Shown: positions 16,116 to 24,675, numbered from the stretch's first letter. The stretch is DNA of 64,000 bases from Oceanobacillus bengalensis (GCF_003628445.1 NZ_RBZO01000001.1:1-64000), one strand, 5' to 3'. The notes: a model not told the origin generated them from the letters alone. Numbers and translations: made by a program.

Positions 16116-16571
16116 CTATCCCTTTACAGTATTTTCTACTACTACTTTGGAAGAAACGAGTTCGACTGTATTTGCGATAGTGTCGCCAACTGGACAATGG
16201 TTTTCGATGAATGCTTTATATGCTTCAACCTTTTCTTCAGAAGCATCTGTTTCAATGTGAAATGTATAACGAATATTAGAAAAACCTGGTCGTACATCCG
16301 ATTTTCCTAAAAATCCATCAAGATCAATATCTCCTTCTAATTCCACCCAGAACTTTTGCAGGTTAACTTCAAACTTATTAGCGTATGTTCTCGCTACGAT
16401 AGACTGGCATGCACCTAAGGCAGAAAGAAGCAGTTCAACTGGATTCATTCCTTTATCGGTTCCTCCAAGATTCTGTGGCTCATCTACAATCACCTTGTGT
16501 CCTCTTGCCTCTGTTTCTACCAACACGTTTTCTTGTAAAACTGTTTTTGCATGAATAGTTGTTACAGCCAT
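16116..16571 (-). CDS. OsmC family peroxiredoxin-like protein
   Basis: A 151-residue OsmC/Ohr-fold protein. It has GMNPVELLLSALGACQS with Cys55 and NHCPVGDT with Cys126, the two redox cysteines of the family. OsmC proteins reduce organic hydroperoxides, and some act on sulfur or selenium compounds. The ATG at 16571 follows AAAAGGAGAG. The mRNA leader carries a complete SAM-I riboswitch and terminator, which implies induction when S-adenosylmethionine is low and suggests a role in sulfur rather than general peroxide metabolism. Confidence 0.87.
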   Translation of the reverse strand: MAVTTIHAKTVLQENVLVETEARGHKVIVDEPQNLGGTDKGMNPVELLLSALGACQSIVARTYANKFEVNLQKFWVELEGDIDLDGFLGKSDVRPGFSNIRYTFHIETDASEEKVEAYKAFIENHCPVGDTIANTVELVSSKVVVENTVKG

Positions 16572-16590
16572 CTAGCATCTCTCCTTTTAT

Positions 16591-16626
16591 TTAAATTAAA
16601 AACCCTTCTCAAAATAGAGAAGGGTT
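16591..16626 (-). terminator. terminator of the SAM riboswitch
   Basis: On the minus strand AACCCTTCTC pairs with GAGAAGGGTT and is followed by TTTAATTTAA. The CTTCTC part can compete with the 3' side of the aptamer P1 helix (GATGAGAAG). Confidence 0.8.
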
Positions 16627-16664
16627 CACAAAACATGGGCATAAAAAATAAGTTTTGTTCGCAC

Positions 16665-16792
16665 CTTCTCATCTTTGGAATCTTCGTTCATTCCTCTGAA
16701 ATTAGCACCATGCTATGGGAAAAACTCATTTCGCCTTGGGCTGGTTGCCGAGAGTTCACAGGGTCAGTCCCTCCCTCTCTCTGGATAAGAAG
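16665..16792 (-). ncRNA. SAM-I riboswitch (S-box leader)
   Basis: On the minus strand, CTTCTTATC and GATGAGAAG close P1. Within it are the hallmark words CCAGAGAGAGGGAGGGAC, CTCGGCAACC and GGTGCTAATTTC in the right order and spacing, followed by a terminator at 16591-16626. It controls the OsmC gene by SAM-dependent transcription termination. Confidence 0.93.
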
Positions 16793-16953
16793 TAATTCGT
16801 ATTATTTTAATCGGATTTATATTATATAATATCATAAAATATAATGAAGTCAATATAACTTTCTGAATTATTGTTTTTTAATGTGACAGTTACTTCATGC
16901 TTAAGAAACAATCCATTTTTGCCACAATTATTAACAAAATATGTTGCTGAACG

Positions 16954-16982
16954 TTGATAGACTCCTTCAATTTTCTTATATA
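16954..16982 (+). promoter_or_regulatory. sigma-A promoter of the XRE-AbrB gene
   Basis: TTGATA, a 17-bp spacer and TATATA, 28 bp before the ATG. Confidence 0.6.
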
Positions 16983-17009
16983 TACTTAAAACAATGAGGA
17001 GTTGAGGAT

Positions 17010-17450
17010 ATGATTGGTATGAATATTCGTGTTTTGCGTAAGAAATATAAGTTGAGTCAAGAGGTGCTGGCGGAGCGGGTTAATGTTTCACGGCAAACGG
17101 TTGCGAAGTGGGAAAGTGGAGAGGCTTTACCTGATATTTATAAATGCCAATTACTTGCGGATATTTTTCAAATAACATTGGACCAACTGTCTAAAGATAT
17201 GAGTAAGGAAGAATTAGATCATCTGGCACCAAAGGGGAAACATTTTTTTGGCGTTGTAAAAGTAGGTGAGCGCGGTCAAATTGTTATCCCAAAGGAGGCG
17301 AGGAAATTGTTTCAGATTCAGGCTGGCGACAAGCTGATGGTTTTAGGTGAAGATGATTCAAAAGGTTTGGCGATTTTAAAGACAGATCGATTCCTAGCAT
17401 TTGCAGATATAGTACGTGATAAAGAACAAGCAGAAGAGGAGTTAGAATAA
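17010..17450 (+). CDS. XRE helix-turn-helix and AbrB-like fusion regulator
   Basis: A 146-residue regulator with two DNA-binding modules: an XRE-type HTH at about 5-60 (LSQEVLAERVNVSRQTVAKWE) and a swapped-hairpin AbrB/SpoVT-type domain at about 80-125 (KVGERGQIVIPKEARKLFQI). Both halves are intact. The gene precedes a glycosyltransferase gene by 2 bp, so it probably controls this two-gene operon. Such fusions occur in Firmicutes, but specific targets are not known to me. Confidence 0.87.
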   Translation: MIGMNIRVLRKKYKLSQEVLAERVNVSRQTVAKWESGEALPDIYKCQLLADIFQITLDQLSKDMSKEELDHLAPKGKHFFGVVKVGERGQIVIPKEARKLFQIQAGDKLMVLGEDDSKGLAILKTDRFLAFADIVRDKEQAEEELE

Positions 17451-17452
17451 TT

Positions 17453-18625
17453 ATGAGTAAAATAGTATTCTTTTCAATCCCAGCACATGGTCATACAAAT
17501 CCGACAATTCCAGTGGTCTACGAATTAGTACAGAAAGGCCACGAAGTCTGGTACTACTCATTTTTAGAATTTCAAGAAAAAATAGAAGGTGCTGGAGCAA
17601 CGTTTATACCTTGTGATGAATATTTACCTAAGGTATCACAGGAGGAAATCGATCGGAAGGCTGGGAAAGACTTTGCGGCATTAATCGAAATGGTTGTTGA
17701 TACGACGATTTCATTGGATGAAAAGGTATGTGCCGACTTAAAGAAGTCTAAGCCTGATTGCATTGTATCTGATTCGTTATGCTTTTGGGGAAAATTATTC
17801 GCGATGAAACTTGGAATACCTTATTTTTGTTCTACTACATCCTTTGCATTTAATCAGTATACAGCAAAACTGATGAAACCTGGCTTCATAGAAATGACTA
17901 GAATGATTGTTGGCATGCCTCGAATTAACAAAAAGCTGAAGTTGCTCAGGGACCATGGGTATGAAGTTGATAATTTTGTATCGATTATACAAAATGATAA
18001 TGATACAAATACCGTTGTGTATACATCAAAGGAATTTCAGCCAATGGTAGAAACCTTTTCTGACAAATATGCGTTCGTCGGTCCTTCAATAAGAATGAGT
18101 TCAGAAGTAATCGAAGCGAAAAATGACAAGAAACTTATATACATTTCTCTAGGAACGGTTCTTAATCAAAATATAAAGTTCTATCAAAATTGTATGAAAG
18201 CCTTTGAAGATAAAGAGTATGAAGTAGTTGTGTCAGTTGGGAAAAGAATAGAAATTTCGTCCCTTGGCCATATACCAGATAACTTTGTGATAAAGAACGA
18301 GGTAGATCAAATTGCGATATTACAAAAGGCAGATATATTTATTACGCATTGCGGAATGAATAGTGTGAATGAAAGCTTGTATTATGGTGTTCCAATGGTT
18401 TTATATCCACTTCATAGTGAACAAAGAGTAGTAGCTAATCGGGTTTCCGAGCTTGGTGCAGGAATGAAATTAAAAAGAATGCGAACGAAAAATTTGGCAG
18501 AAGCGGTAGAAACGGTGCTAGCAGATTCAAAATACCTAAAAAATGCAGAGAAAATATCTGATACATTCCAAATAGCTGGCGGCGCAAGAAAAGCGGCTGA
18601 TTTTATTTTGAGCAACTTGGAATAA
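17453..18625 (+). CDS. macrolide/UDP-glycosyltransferase, MGT family
   Basis: A 390-residue GT1-type enzyme (YjiC/MGT-like). The N-terminal acceptor domain starts FFSIPAHGHTNPTIPV; the C-terminal donor domain contains THCGMNSVNESLYYGVPMV and the following PLHSEQ, matching the UDP-sugar binding signature. These cytosolic enzymes glycosylate macrolides, flavonoids or other small molecules, often giving antibiotic tolerance. The acceptor cannot be predicted. Start ATG lies 2 bp after the regulator stop; no separate terminator was seen. Confidence 0.87.
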   Translation: MSKIVFFSIPAHGHTNPTIPVVYELVQKGHEVWYYSFLEFQEKIEGAGATFIPCDEYLPKVSQEEIDRKAGKDFAALIEMVVDTTISLDEKVCADLKKSKPDCIVSDSLCFWGKLFAMKLGIPYFCSTTSFAFNQYTAKLMKPGFIEMTRMIVGMPRINKKLKLLRDHGYEVDNFVSIIQNDNDTNTVVYTSKEFQPMVETFSDKYAFVGPSIRMSSEVIEAKNDKKLIYISLGTVLNQNIKFYQNCMKAFEDKEYEVVVSVGKRIEISSLGHIPDNFVIKNEVDQIAILQKADIFITHCGMNSVNESLYYGVPMVLYPLHSEQRVVANRVSELGAGMKLKRMRTKNLAEAVETVLADSKYLKNAEKISDTFQIAGGARKAADFILSNLE

Positions 18626-18770
18626 ATAGTGTTGGGACTACTGGGATAGTTTCAGTGCACAAGTTTTTATTATAAAAATGTAAAATGGTGCCTGCCTCCA
18701 CCGTTTCGAGAAAAAACTTTTTCGTTGCACAAATATAATAATGTAGTCTGTCAATTGTCGAATGTTCAAT

Positions 18771-18953
18771 TTATGGATAATAGTACGGGTAAGGTGCAGG
18801 TACAGGATATGGATTAGGGGCTGTAACTGCTGCTCCAAGTGCCAAACCTGTAAGTGCACCTAAAGCGTATCCTCCTGAATTGTATCCACCATGATTCCAT
18901 TTTCCGCCATGTCCCCATGATGCATGAGTTCCACCGCTGTGATGTTAATTCAT
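18771..18953 (-). pseudogene. small Gly/His-rich protein with a stop at codon 3
   Basis: Reading ATG (18953)-AAT-TAA, the same frame continues for 57 codons to a stop at 18771. The peptide is rich in His and Gly (HHSGGTHASWGHGGKWNHGG), has a short apolar segment (ALGALTGLALGAAV) and ends with PNPYPVPAPYPYYYP. This composition resembles small exported or spore-coat proteins. GGGGAAAA lies 6-9 nt before the ATG. The frame has no later ATG, GTG or suitable TTG, so the gene is probably inactivated by the early TAA unless this is a sequence error. Confidence 0.5.
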
Positions 18954-19096
18954 TATATTTTCCCCATTTATTTTAAAATCTCTATATCATATGCTTATAC
19001 TAAATTGATATTTTCATATGGGACAATAGGTAGAGTCATCTCCTACTTCTAAGTCATTGAAGTGGATCAAAGTGCCTGCCCAGGTAGTTCACTTGT

Positions 19097-19157
19097 TATA
19101 ATAGAATTATAAAACCTTAAGAAATTCTTAAGAATGTTATGAGCTGAATGTTAAGAA
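19097..19157 (+). promoter_or_regulatory. TATAAT promoter box and TTAAGAA direct repeats
   Basis: TATAAT lies at 19097-19102. TTAAGAA occurs at 19117-19123, 19128-19134 and 19151-19157, with 11- and 23-bp offsets (about one and two helical turns), typical for OmpR-family response regulators. The first two also form the palindrome CTTAAGAAATTCTTAAG. Autoregulation of the operon at 19207 is inferred. Confidence 0.5.
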
Positions 19158-19206
19158 TTAACGTTTACGATAGAAGCAAGCAAGAAAGGCTGAAAGAAGG
19201 GTAGAG

Positions 19207-19899
19207 ATGGAGAAGTATAATGTGTTGGTTGTAGATGATGAGAAGGAGATTCGGGATGCGATTGAGATTTATTTGAAAAATGAAGGGGTGACGGTATTAA
19301 AGGCAAAGGATGGGGTTGATGCGTTAGAGATTCTTCATGAACAAGAAGTACATCTCATTATATTAGATATTATGATGCCGAGGCTGGACGGGATTTCGGC
19401 TACCTATAAAATTCGTGAAGAGAAGAACATCCCAATTATTATCCTAAGCGCAAAAAGTGAAGATACAGATAAAATCCTAGGGTTACAGGTGGGCGCAGAT
19501 GATTACATAACGAAGCCGTTTAATCCGATGGAGCTCGTTGCTCGCGTAAAATCCCAATTAAGAAGGTATGTTACATTCGGGACGTTTGAAGGCGCGAAAA
19601 AGGTGATTGACCTCAATGGACTTACTCTCGACCAATCTGCAAAAGAAGTGACAGTCCACGGAGAAGTGGTGCGGCTTACACCAATTGAATATAAGATTGT
19701 AGAGCTATTGATGACGAATGCAGGACGAGTTTTCTCCATTAATGAAATCTATGAACTGGTGTGGAAGGAACCGAATTATAATGCGGAAAATACTGTTGCC
19801 GTTCATATTCGGAAAATCCGTGAAAAGATTGAGATAGATTCTAAGAATCCAAGATTTCTGAAGGTGGTGTGGGGTATTGGCTACAAAATGGAAAAGTAG
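19207..19899 (+). CDS. OmpR family response regulator
   Basis: A 230-residue regulator: receiver domain with Asp54 in ILDIMMP and Lys in DYITKPF, then a winged-helix domain (RLTPIEYKIVELL, NTVAVHIRKIREKIE, GIGYKME). It is first in an operon with a sensor kinase (overlap of 23 bp) and an ECF sigma factor. The sequence type is near VanR/YycF-like regulators. The target genes are unknown; the TTAAGAA repeats upstream suggest self-control. Confidence 0.92.
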   Translation: MEKYNVLVVDDEKEIRDAIEIYLKNEGVTVLKAKDGVDALEILHEQEVHLIILDIMMPRLDGISATYKIREEKNIPIIILSAKSEDTDKILGLQVGADDYITKPFNPMELVARVKSQLRRYVTFGTFEGAKKVIDLNGLTLDQSAKEVTVHGEVVRLTPIEYKIVELLMTNAGRVFSINEIYELVWKEPNYNAENTVAVHIRKIREKIEIDSKNPRFLKVVWGIGYKMEK

Positions 19900-22126
19900 T
19901 TTATTAATTATCACATGTACAATCTTGTTCACATTTGGCTTAACCGGACTTATCTTATTAACTAGCCATGGTACTTTTTACGCACATAAAGATTACTTCC
20001 ATACTTCGGAATTTCTCCATGGTGATTTAGATGAATTTGCTAGAAATCTAGGTACATATGAGCTGAACAACATATCGCTAACGGAGGCGAAGGAAGCGAT
20101 TACCATAACAGAGGAAGAGATATATGAGCATCGCTATCGGTACGGTGATTTACCTGAACAAACGGATAGCATTACTCAGCAGTATGAAGAACGAATTAGG
20201 CAAGCATTGGACAGAGACGATGAAGAAGCAGCGGATGCTTATTATGCGGAAAGAGATGCAAAAATAGAAGATATTACACTTAATTTTGAAAGTGATGCAT
20301 ATGTAGAAGCAAAGATTATCAAAGAGAAAGAAGCAAATGTAGAAAAATATTATGTTCAGAAAGAAAATGGACGAAATACTTTTGAAAATGAAAGTGACAC
20401 CTTCCAATATTATTTTACCGATTCTGACAGTGGAGAAGCATATACAAACCTTCCTGAGGAGAACGCATCACTAGAAATGATCAGCGATAAGAATATGATT
20501 TTTGTAACAGACTTCACCATTACTCCAGATTACATGGTTAACTATGAAGCTACAGGATCTGATGCAATGATGGACGTTTTATATCAATCTGACAAGACGC
20601 TAGATGGCAAAATTGGTATATCTAAATCATTGCCAGCTTCAAATCCATTAATGCAGGAATATGAAGATTATAAATGGGAGCAAATCCTATTTTGGAGTGT
20701 TGTAGCGATTAGTGTCATTGCGCTGCTTGTATCCATTTTAATTTTGAAAAAGGCGAAGAAATCACGTGCTGAGGTGAGTAGGTGGAGGAGTCATTACAAT
20801 AAACTTCCAATTGACGTAAGAGTGCTGCTATTCGGACTGGCATGGCTATTTACTTTTATTGCCATGCTAATTCTATCGGGTAATTTTCACCTCATCTTTG
20901 TATATAGCGTTGCAAATATCCTCCCGCTCGTGATCCTGATGGTGGCTCTAGTGGTTGGAGTAACGCTAACAGTAATCCAAGCTGTTTTCTTATTCGATGC
21001 TTTTAAGGATTGGGGAAACCTGGTGAAAGAGTGGCAGGAAAGTCTTTTGTATCGAATACTTAAGATTTTGAAGCGTGTATGGAAGAAAATGATGGATAGC
21101 CTAAAAGAGGCATTCTTAGACCAGGCAACAGGTATACAAGTCATGCTTGTATTTGGAGCGATTTTCGTTTTAGGTTTAGCTGTATTTCTCACGGTGATCC
21201 ATCCGATTTTTATTATTTTCTATATCCTGTTACTTGGTGTTGTTGGGATTCCACTTTGTATGACCATCATTCGAAAGGTTGGATATTTTAATCGAATTGT
21301 TGAAAATACAAATGAATTAGCTGCTGGTAACTTAAGTCAAGATCTGAAAGTAACTGGGAAATCTGTGTTCGCTACGCTTGCTAGCAATATTAATTTATTG
21401 CGTCAAGGTGTGAAAGTATCGCAAAATGAACAAGCAAAAAGTGAGCGCCTAAAAACCGAATTGATTACGAATGTTAGTCATGACTTACGAACACCGCTGA
21501 CATCGATTATTACGTATACAGAGCTCTTAAAAAAACAACAGGACACGAGCGAGGAGCATGCTGCATATTTGGAAATTATCGACCGAAAATCGAAGCGATT
21601 AAAAGTATTAATTGATGATTTGTTTGAAGTATCGAAAATGGCAAGTGGGAATATCGAATTGAAGAAGGAACAAGTTGATCTCGTCCAGTTGTTACAACAA
21701 GCTTTAGCCGAATATGATGATTTGATTCAGGAATCAAGTTTACAATTTCGTGTAATAAATGACGCACCACCAGTACATGCTGTGATAGATGGACAAAAGT
21801 TTTGGCGTGTATTTGATAACCTAATTGGAAATATTTTGAAATATTCATTAGCGAATTCGCGTGTATATATTAATCTAGCAAGTAAAGATAACGAGGCAAT
21901 CATTACCTTTAAAAATGTCTCGAAATATGAACTAAATGATAATAGTGAAGAATTATTTGAACGATTTAAGCGTGGTGATGTGTCACGTAACACAGAAGGA
22001 AGCGGGTTGGGCCTTGCGATTGCCCAGTCCATTGTTGACCTTCATGATGGCAGTCTTGATATCGAAACAGATGGCGATCTGTTTAAAGTAACTATTCGTT
22101 TAAGGTTGTTAAAAAAGGAGAGGTAG
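19877..22126 (+). CDS. membrane sensor histidine kinase
   Basis: A 749-residue kinase. The start is TTG inside the 3' end of the regulator gene (GGTGGTGTGGGG upstream). It has a first membrane helix at about 8-30, an extracytoplasmic region of about 225 residues rich in acidic and coiled-coil-like sequence, then several membrane helices (270-290, 320-380, 415-460), a HAMP-like segment, HisKA with His535 in TNVSHDLRTPL and a HATPase domain with GSGLGLAI. The extra membrane helices between sensor and HAMP are unusual. It pairs with the preceding regulator. Confidence 0.9.
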   Translation: MATKWKSSLLIITCTILFTFGLTGLILLTSHGTFYAHKDYFHTSEFLHGDLDEFARNLGTYELNNISLTEAKEAITITEEEIYEHRYRYGDLPEQTDSITQQYEERIRQALDRDDEEAADAYYAERDAKIEDITLNFESDAYVEAKIIKEKEANVEKYYVQKENGRNTFENESDTFQYYFTDSDSGEAYTNLPEENASLEMISDKNMIFVTDFTITPDYMVNYEATGSDAMMDVLYQSDKTLDGKIGISKSLPASNPLMQEYEDYKWEQILFWSVVAISVIALLVSILILKKAKKSRAEVSRWRSHYNKLPIDVRVLLFGLAWLFTFIAMLILSGNFHLIFVYSVANILPLVILMVALVVGVTLTVIQAVFLFDAFKDWGNLVKEWQESLLYRILKILKRVWKKMMDSLKEAFLDQATGIQVMLVFGAIFVLGLAVFLTVIHPIFIIFYILLLGVVGIPLCMTIIRKVGYFNRIVENTNELAAGNLSQDLKVTGKSVFATLASNINLLRQGVKVSQNEQAKSERLKTELITNVSHDLRTPLTSIITYTELLKKQQDTSEEHAAYLEIIDRKSKRLKVLIDDLFEVSKMASGNIELKKEQVDLVQLLQQALAEYDDLIQESSLQFRVINDAPPVHAVIDGQKFWRVFDNLIGNILKYSLANSRVYINLASKDNEAIITFKNVSKYELNDNSEELFERFKRGDVSRNTEGSGLGLAIAQSIVDLHDGSLDIETDGDLFKVTIRLRLLKKER

Positions 22127-22723
22127 GTGGAACTCGTGTGCACCCTTGATTTTTCCGAAATATACCGTGCACATTATAAACGGTTATTTCAAGTTAGCTA
22201 TTCAATCACAAAAGATATCTATTTGGCTGAGGATGTCGTTCAAGAAACGTTTATAAAGGCGCTGAACAAATTGCACACTATCCAAGTGGAGGAAAAGCTT
22301 ACCTCTTGGTTAACTGTAATTGCCAAACGAACAGCAATTGACGTCATTCGTATAGAGCGTAATAAGAAAGGTGTACCAATAGAGGAAGATGAACTTGTTA
22401 GCATTGGAAAAGAAATCAATCAGAATGTGGAACAAGAAGTGGAGATTGCCTTTCTTATGGAGCAGGTAAGCGAGGCGATTGGGAGATTAAGTTATGTTTA
22501 TCAGGATGTGATGGTGCTTAAGGTAAAATATGATTTGAAAATACAAGAAATTGCTAGTCAATTAAATATAAACCCATCCTCAATAAAAACAAGAATTCGC
22601 AGGGCGAGGAAACAATTGAAGGTGTTGTTTGAGGAGGAGAAGTACTGGGACGGTTCTCATACTTCTTATTTTAGTGAGAGTAGAAGAACCGTTCCCTTGA
22701 TTCTTAATTCTCTTTCAGAGTAG
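22127..22723 (+). CDS. ECF-type RNA polymerase sigma factor
   Basis: A 198-residue sigma-70 family protein. Region 2 (YSITKDIYLAEDVVQETFIKA) and region 4 (YDLKIQEIASQLNINPSSIK) are both clear. It starts with GTG directly after the kinase stop (GGAGAGGTAG upstream). No anti-sigma gene follows, so control is probably through the two-component system in the same operon. The last 25 or so residues (after FEEEK) are encoded by a GGGACGGTTCT repeat element, so the natural end was probably near residue 170. Confidence 0.88.
   Translation: MELVCTLDFSEIYRAHYKRLFQVSYSITKDIYLAEDVVQETFIKALNKLHTIQVEEKLTSWLTVIAKRTAIDVIRIERNKKGVPIEEDELVSIGKEINQNVEQEVEIAFLMEQVSEAIGRLSYVYQDVMVLKVKYDLKIQEIASQLNINPSSIKTRIRRARKQLKVLFEEEKYWDGSHTSYFSESRRTVPLILNSLSE
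22638..22700. repeat. GGGACGGTTCT element inside the sigma factor reading frame
   Basis: GAAGTACTGGGACGGTTCT at the left and AGAAGAACCGTTCCC at the right match the family arms. Here the usual in-frame TGA is TGG in the gene's frame, so translation continues through the element. Confidence 0.65.
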
Positions 22724-22841
22724 CAATCTCCTTTTGGATGGTAAAATGATGGTAAATGGTCAAAATAATAATTACGAAATTGAGGACATTTGTCAACGTT
22801 GTACTATCAATGGAAAAACGATTTTTGCTTGATTGAGTCAT
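22704..22841 (-). CDS. small membrane peptide, 45 aa, unknown
   Basis: An ATG at 22841, 7 nt after AAGTGGTGA, opens a 45-codon frame. The peptide has a polar start (MTQSSKNRFSID), one membrane helix (VLNFVIIILTIY) and a charged tail (IQKEIATLKEN). It is convergent with the sigma gene and overlaps its last 20 bp. The single helix and ribosome site support a real gene but no family is recognised. Confidence 0.45.
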   Translation of the reverse strand: MTQSSKNRFSIDSTTLTNVLNFVIIILTIYHHFTIQKEIATLKEN

Positions 22842-23025
22842 GTTATCACCACTTTTTTCATTAATATGGCTAAACATCGAATTATTATACTAGAAGAAAT
22901 GAGCGATAGATTTCCTTCTGCATAAAAGCCCCGGCTGAGGTTAACCTAATACTGCTTTTTGCTGTTAATGTTTTTGATACAAATGAAAATTGATAATGAA
23001 AAAGATTATAACGGAGGGAAATAAC

Positions 23026-23133
23026 ATGGTTAAAGACTCACATGCACCAAAGGAAAAAAGCAATAAGGCGAAACGACCAGACGAACAAAGAAGGTCTAAA
23101 GGTAAATCCAATGCACGAGGTGGAAGAAACTAA
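23026..23133 (+). CDS. small basic protein, 35 aa, unknown
   Basis: An ATG at 23026 follows ACGGAGGGAAATAAC. The product is 35 residues, very basic and without hydrophobic stretches (KSNKAKRPDEQRRSKGKSN then ARGGRN). Such peptides can be minor spore or nucleic-acid-binding proteins, but no function is assigned. Confidence 0.55.
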   Translation: MVKDSHAPKEKSNKAKRPDEQRRSKGKSNARGGRN

Positions 23134-23154
23134 TCATTGTTAGATGGTTTAAAA

Positions 23155-23826
23155 GAAAAGAGGATGGGACAAAAGAAATTTAGTAAAGAAAAATCCGAAC
23201 GATAAGTTTAAGTCCTCCATTAAATTCAAATTAATGGAGGACTTTGTATAGAGTGTTGATCTCTTTAATTAAGTATAGTTTAGCGCTCGCTTACACTTAT
23301 TAATGTTATGTGCTGCAATTCGCTGCGGCAGAATGCTTCGCTTTCCGCGGGCACGGCCTCAGCCCTCCTCGGAAGAAGACCACTTCCTGTGGGGTCTTCA
23401 GACACGTGCTATTCCCGCAGGAGTCTACGCATTCTGCCTTCGCTATGTAAAGTGTCTAGATGTTATTAAAGCTATCGAACATAAAATTACGTTCTGGGCA
23501 GTCTTTCCTCGCAAAAGCAGCCTTTTTTTAGTGGAAATCAAGTAGAGAAGGAGCTTAGTGGAGGAAACACACGAAGACTCCTACGGGAGGACAGGCCTAG
23601 GTGAGACTATGGAGTGCGATAGCACGTAGTAGGCTCACCAGCCGCCCGTGGAAAGCGAAGTGTGTTTCCGGAACGACGTGCTTCACACAATACTGAATTA
23701 AATAAGTCCATTATTTTCATCAACTATGAATTAACATTCAATTGTAGAAAGTTAACATTCCGAGATTCCTATGCTATAATATTCGTCTTTTGATTGGAAG
23801 GTTTTCGTTTTGTCCCAGCCCCTTTT
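23155..23826. repeat. GC-rich composite intergenic repeat
   Basis: The 765-bp gap between 23134 and 23898 holds no gene. GATGGGACAAAAG at the left and TTTTGTCCCAGCC at the right are inverted copies. Inside are a perfect hairpin (23210-23244), a GC-rich block at 23303-23450 (TTTCCGCGGGCACGGCC), and a second block at 23554-23715 that is repeated in inverted orientation at 55690-55860. Both blocks contain GGAAAGCGAAG/CTTCGCTTTCC words and are flanked by ACTGAATTAAAT-like ends. Confidence 0.7.
23210..23244 (+). terminator. perfect hairpin within the composite repeat
   Basis: AAGTCCTCCATTAA and TTAATGGAGGACTT pair over 14 bp with a 7-nt loop, followed by TGTATAG. Confidence 0.6.
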
Positions 23827-23898
23827 TCTATATTCCTTTTCTTTAAAGAAAACCGCTATAACTGTTATACTTAACATATCAAAACAAGGAGGGATAAC

Positions 23899-24423
23899 AT
23901 GCAACTAGAGGATAAAAAGGTGATTGCTCTCATTGAAGATGATTTTGAAGATTTGGAGCTATGGTATCCAGTTCTACGTCTTCAAGAAGAGGGGACACAA
24001 GTGGATTTAGTTGGAAAAGAAGCGAATAAAAAGTATATTGGAAAATACGGTGTGCCTGCTGAATCTGCATATGCTTTCTCTGATATTAATGCAGCAGACT
24101 ATGATGGGATTCTTGTTCCAGGTGGTTGGGCGCCAGATAAATTAAGACGCTATCCAGAAGTATTGGAAATGATTCAAGACATGGATGCGGAGAAAAAGCT
24201 AATTGGACAAATTTGTCATGCAGGCTGGGTACTAATTTCAGCAAATATTCTAGAAGGAAGAAAAGTAACGAGTACGCCAGGAATCAAAGATGATATGACA
24301 AATGCAGGAGCTACCTGGAGTGATGCGCCAGTCGTTGTGGATGGTCATATTGTGTCTAGCAGAAGACCTCCAGATTTACCTGAATATGTGAAGGTGTTTG
24401 CGGATAAACTTCGCGTGCTATAG
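23899..24423 (+). CDS. DJ-1/PfpI family protein
   Basis: A 174-residue protein of the type 1 glutamine amidotransferase-like fold, close to general stress proteins such as YraA/YfkM. The nucleophile is Cys106 in GQICHAGW, with His107 next to it, and the acidic partner may be Glu20 in EDLELWYPV. Family activities include glyoxalase/deglycase and chaperone roles. The ATG follows AAGGAGGGAT. It is a single gene with its own terminator. Confidence 0.87.
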   Translation: MQLEDKKVIALIEDDFEDLELWYPVLRLQEEGTQVDLVGKEANKKYIGKYGVPAESAYAFSDINAADYDGILVPGGWAPDKLRRYPEVLEMIQDMDAEKKLIGQICHAGWVLISANILEGRKVTSTPGIKDDMTNAGATWSDAPVVVDGHIVSSRRPPDLPEYVKVFADKLRVL

Positions 24424-24470
24424 AGGGAGTATGAAAGCAACGGTGTGTAAATAAAATAATCTATTGATAC

Positions 24471-24506
24471 AAAGGTCTAGGGTAGCAATTTGCCTAGACC
24501 TTTTTT
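24471..24506 (+). terminator. terminator after the PfpI gene
   Basis: AAAGGTCTAGG and CCTAGACCTTT pair over 11 bp around an 11-nt loop and end in TTTTTT. Confidence 0.9.
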
Positions 24507-24566
24507 GCGATTTAAATTGATCTCACTGTTCCTGTGAAAAATTTATCTGAATTTATTAAATTGTTG

Positions 24567-24595
24567 TTACATTCTTATTATATTTGTGATATAAT
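24567..24595 (+). promoter_or_regulatory. sigma-A promoter of the beta-glucosidase operon
   Basis: TTACAT, a 17-bp spacer and the consensus TATAAT at 24590-24595, 82 bp upstream of the LacI-type operator. Confidence 0.55.
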
Positions 24596-24675
24596 TTTTT
24601 TAAATTCGCTTGCCTTCTTTGTATATTATGGTATTTCATTCCATAATTTCTTTAGGCATCTTTAGGAGGGATAAA

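Noticed and set aside
23303-23545. 80-codon frame in the GC-rich block
   Set aside because: It is made of repeat DNA that also occurs elsewhere non-coding; no ribosome site or protein family.
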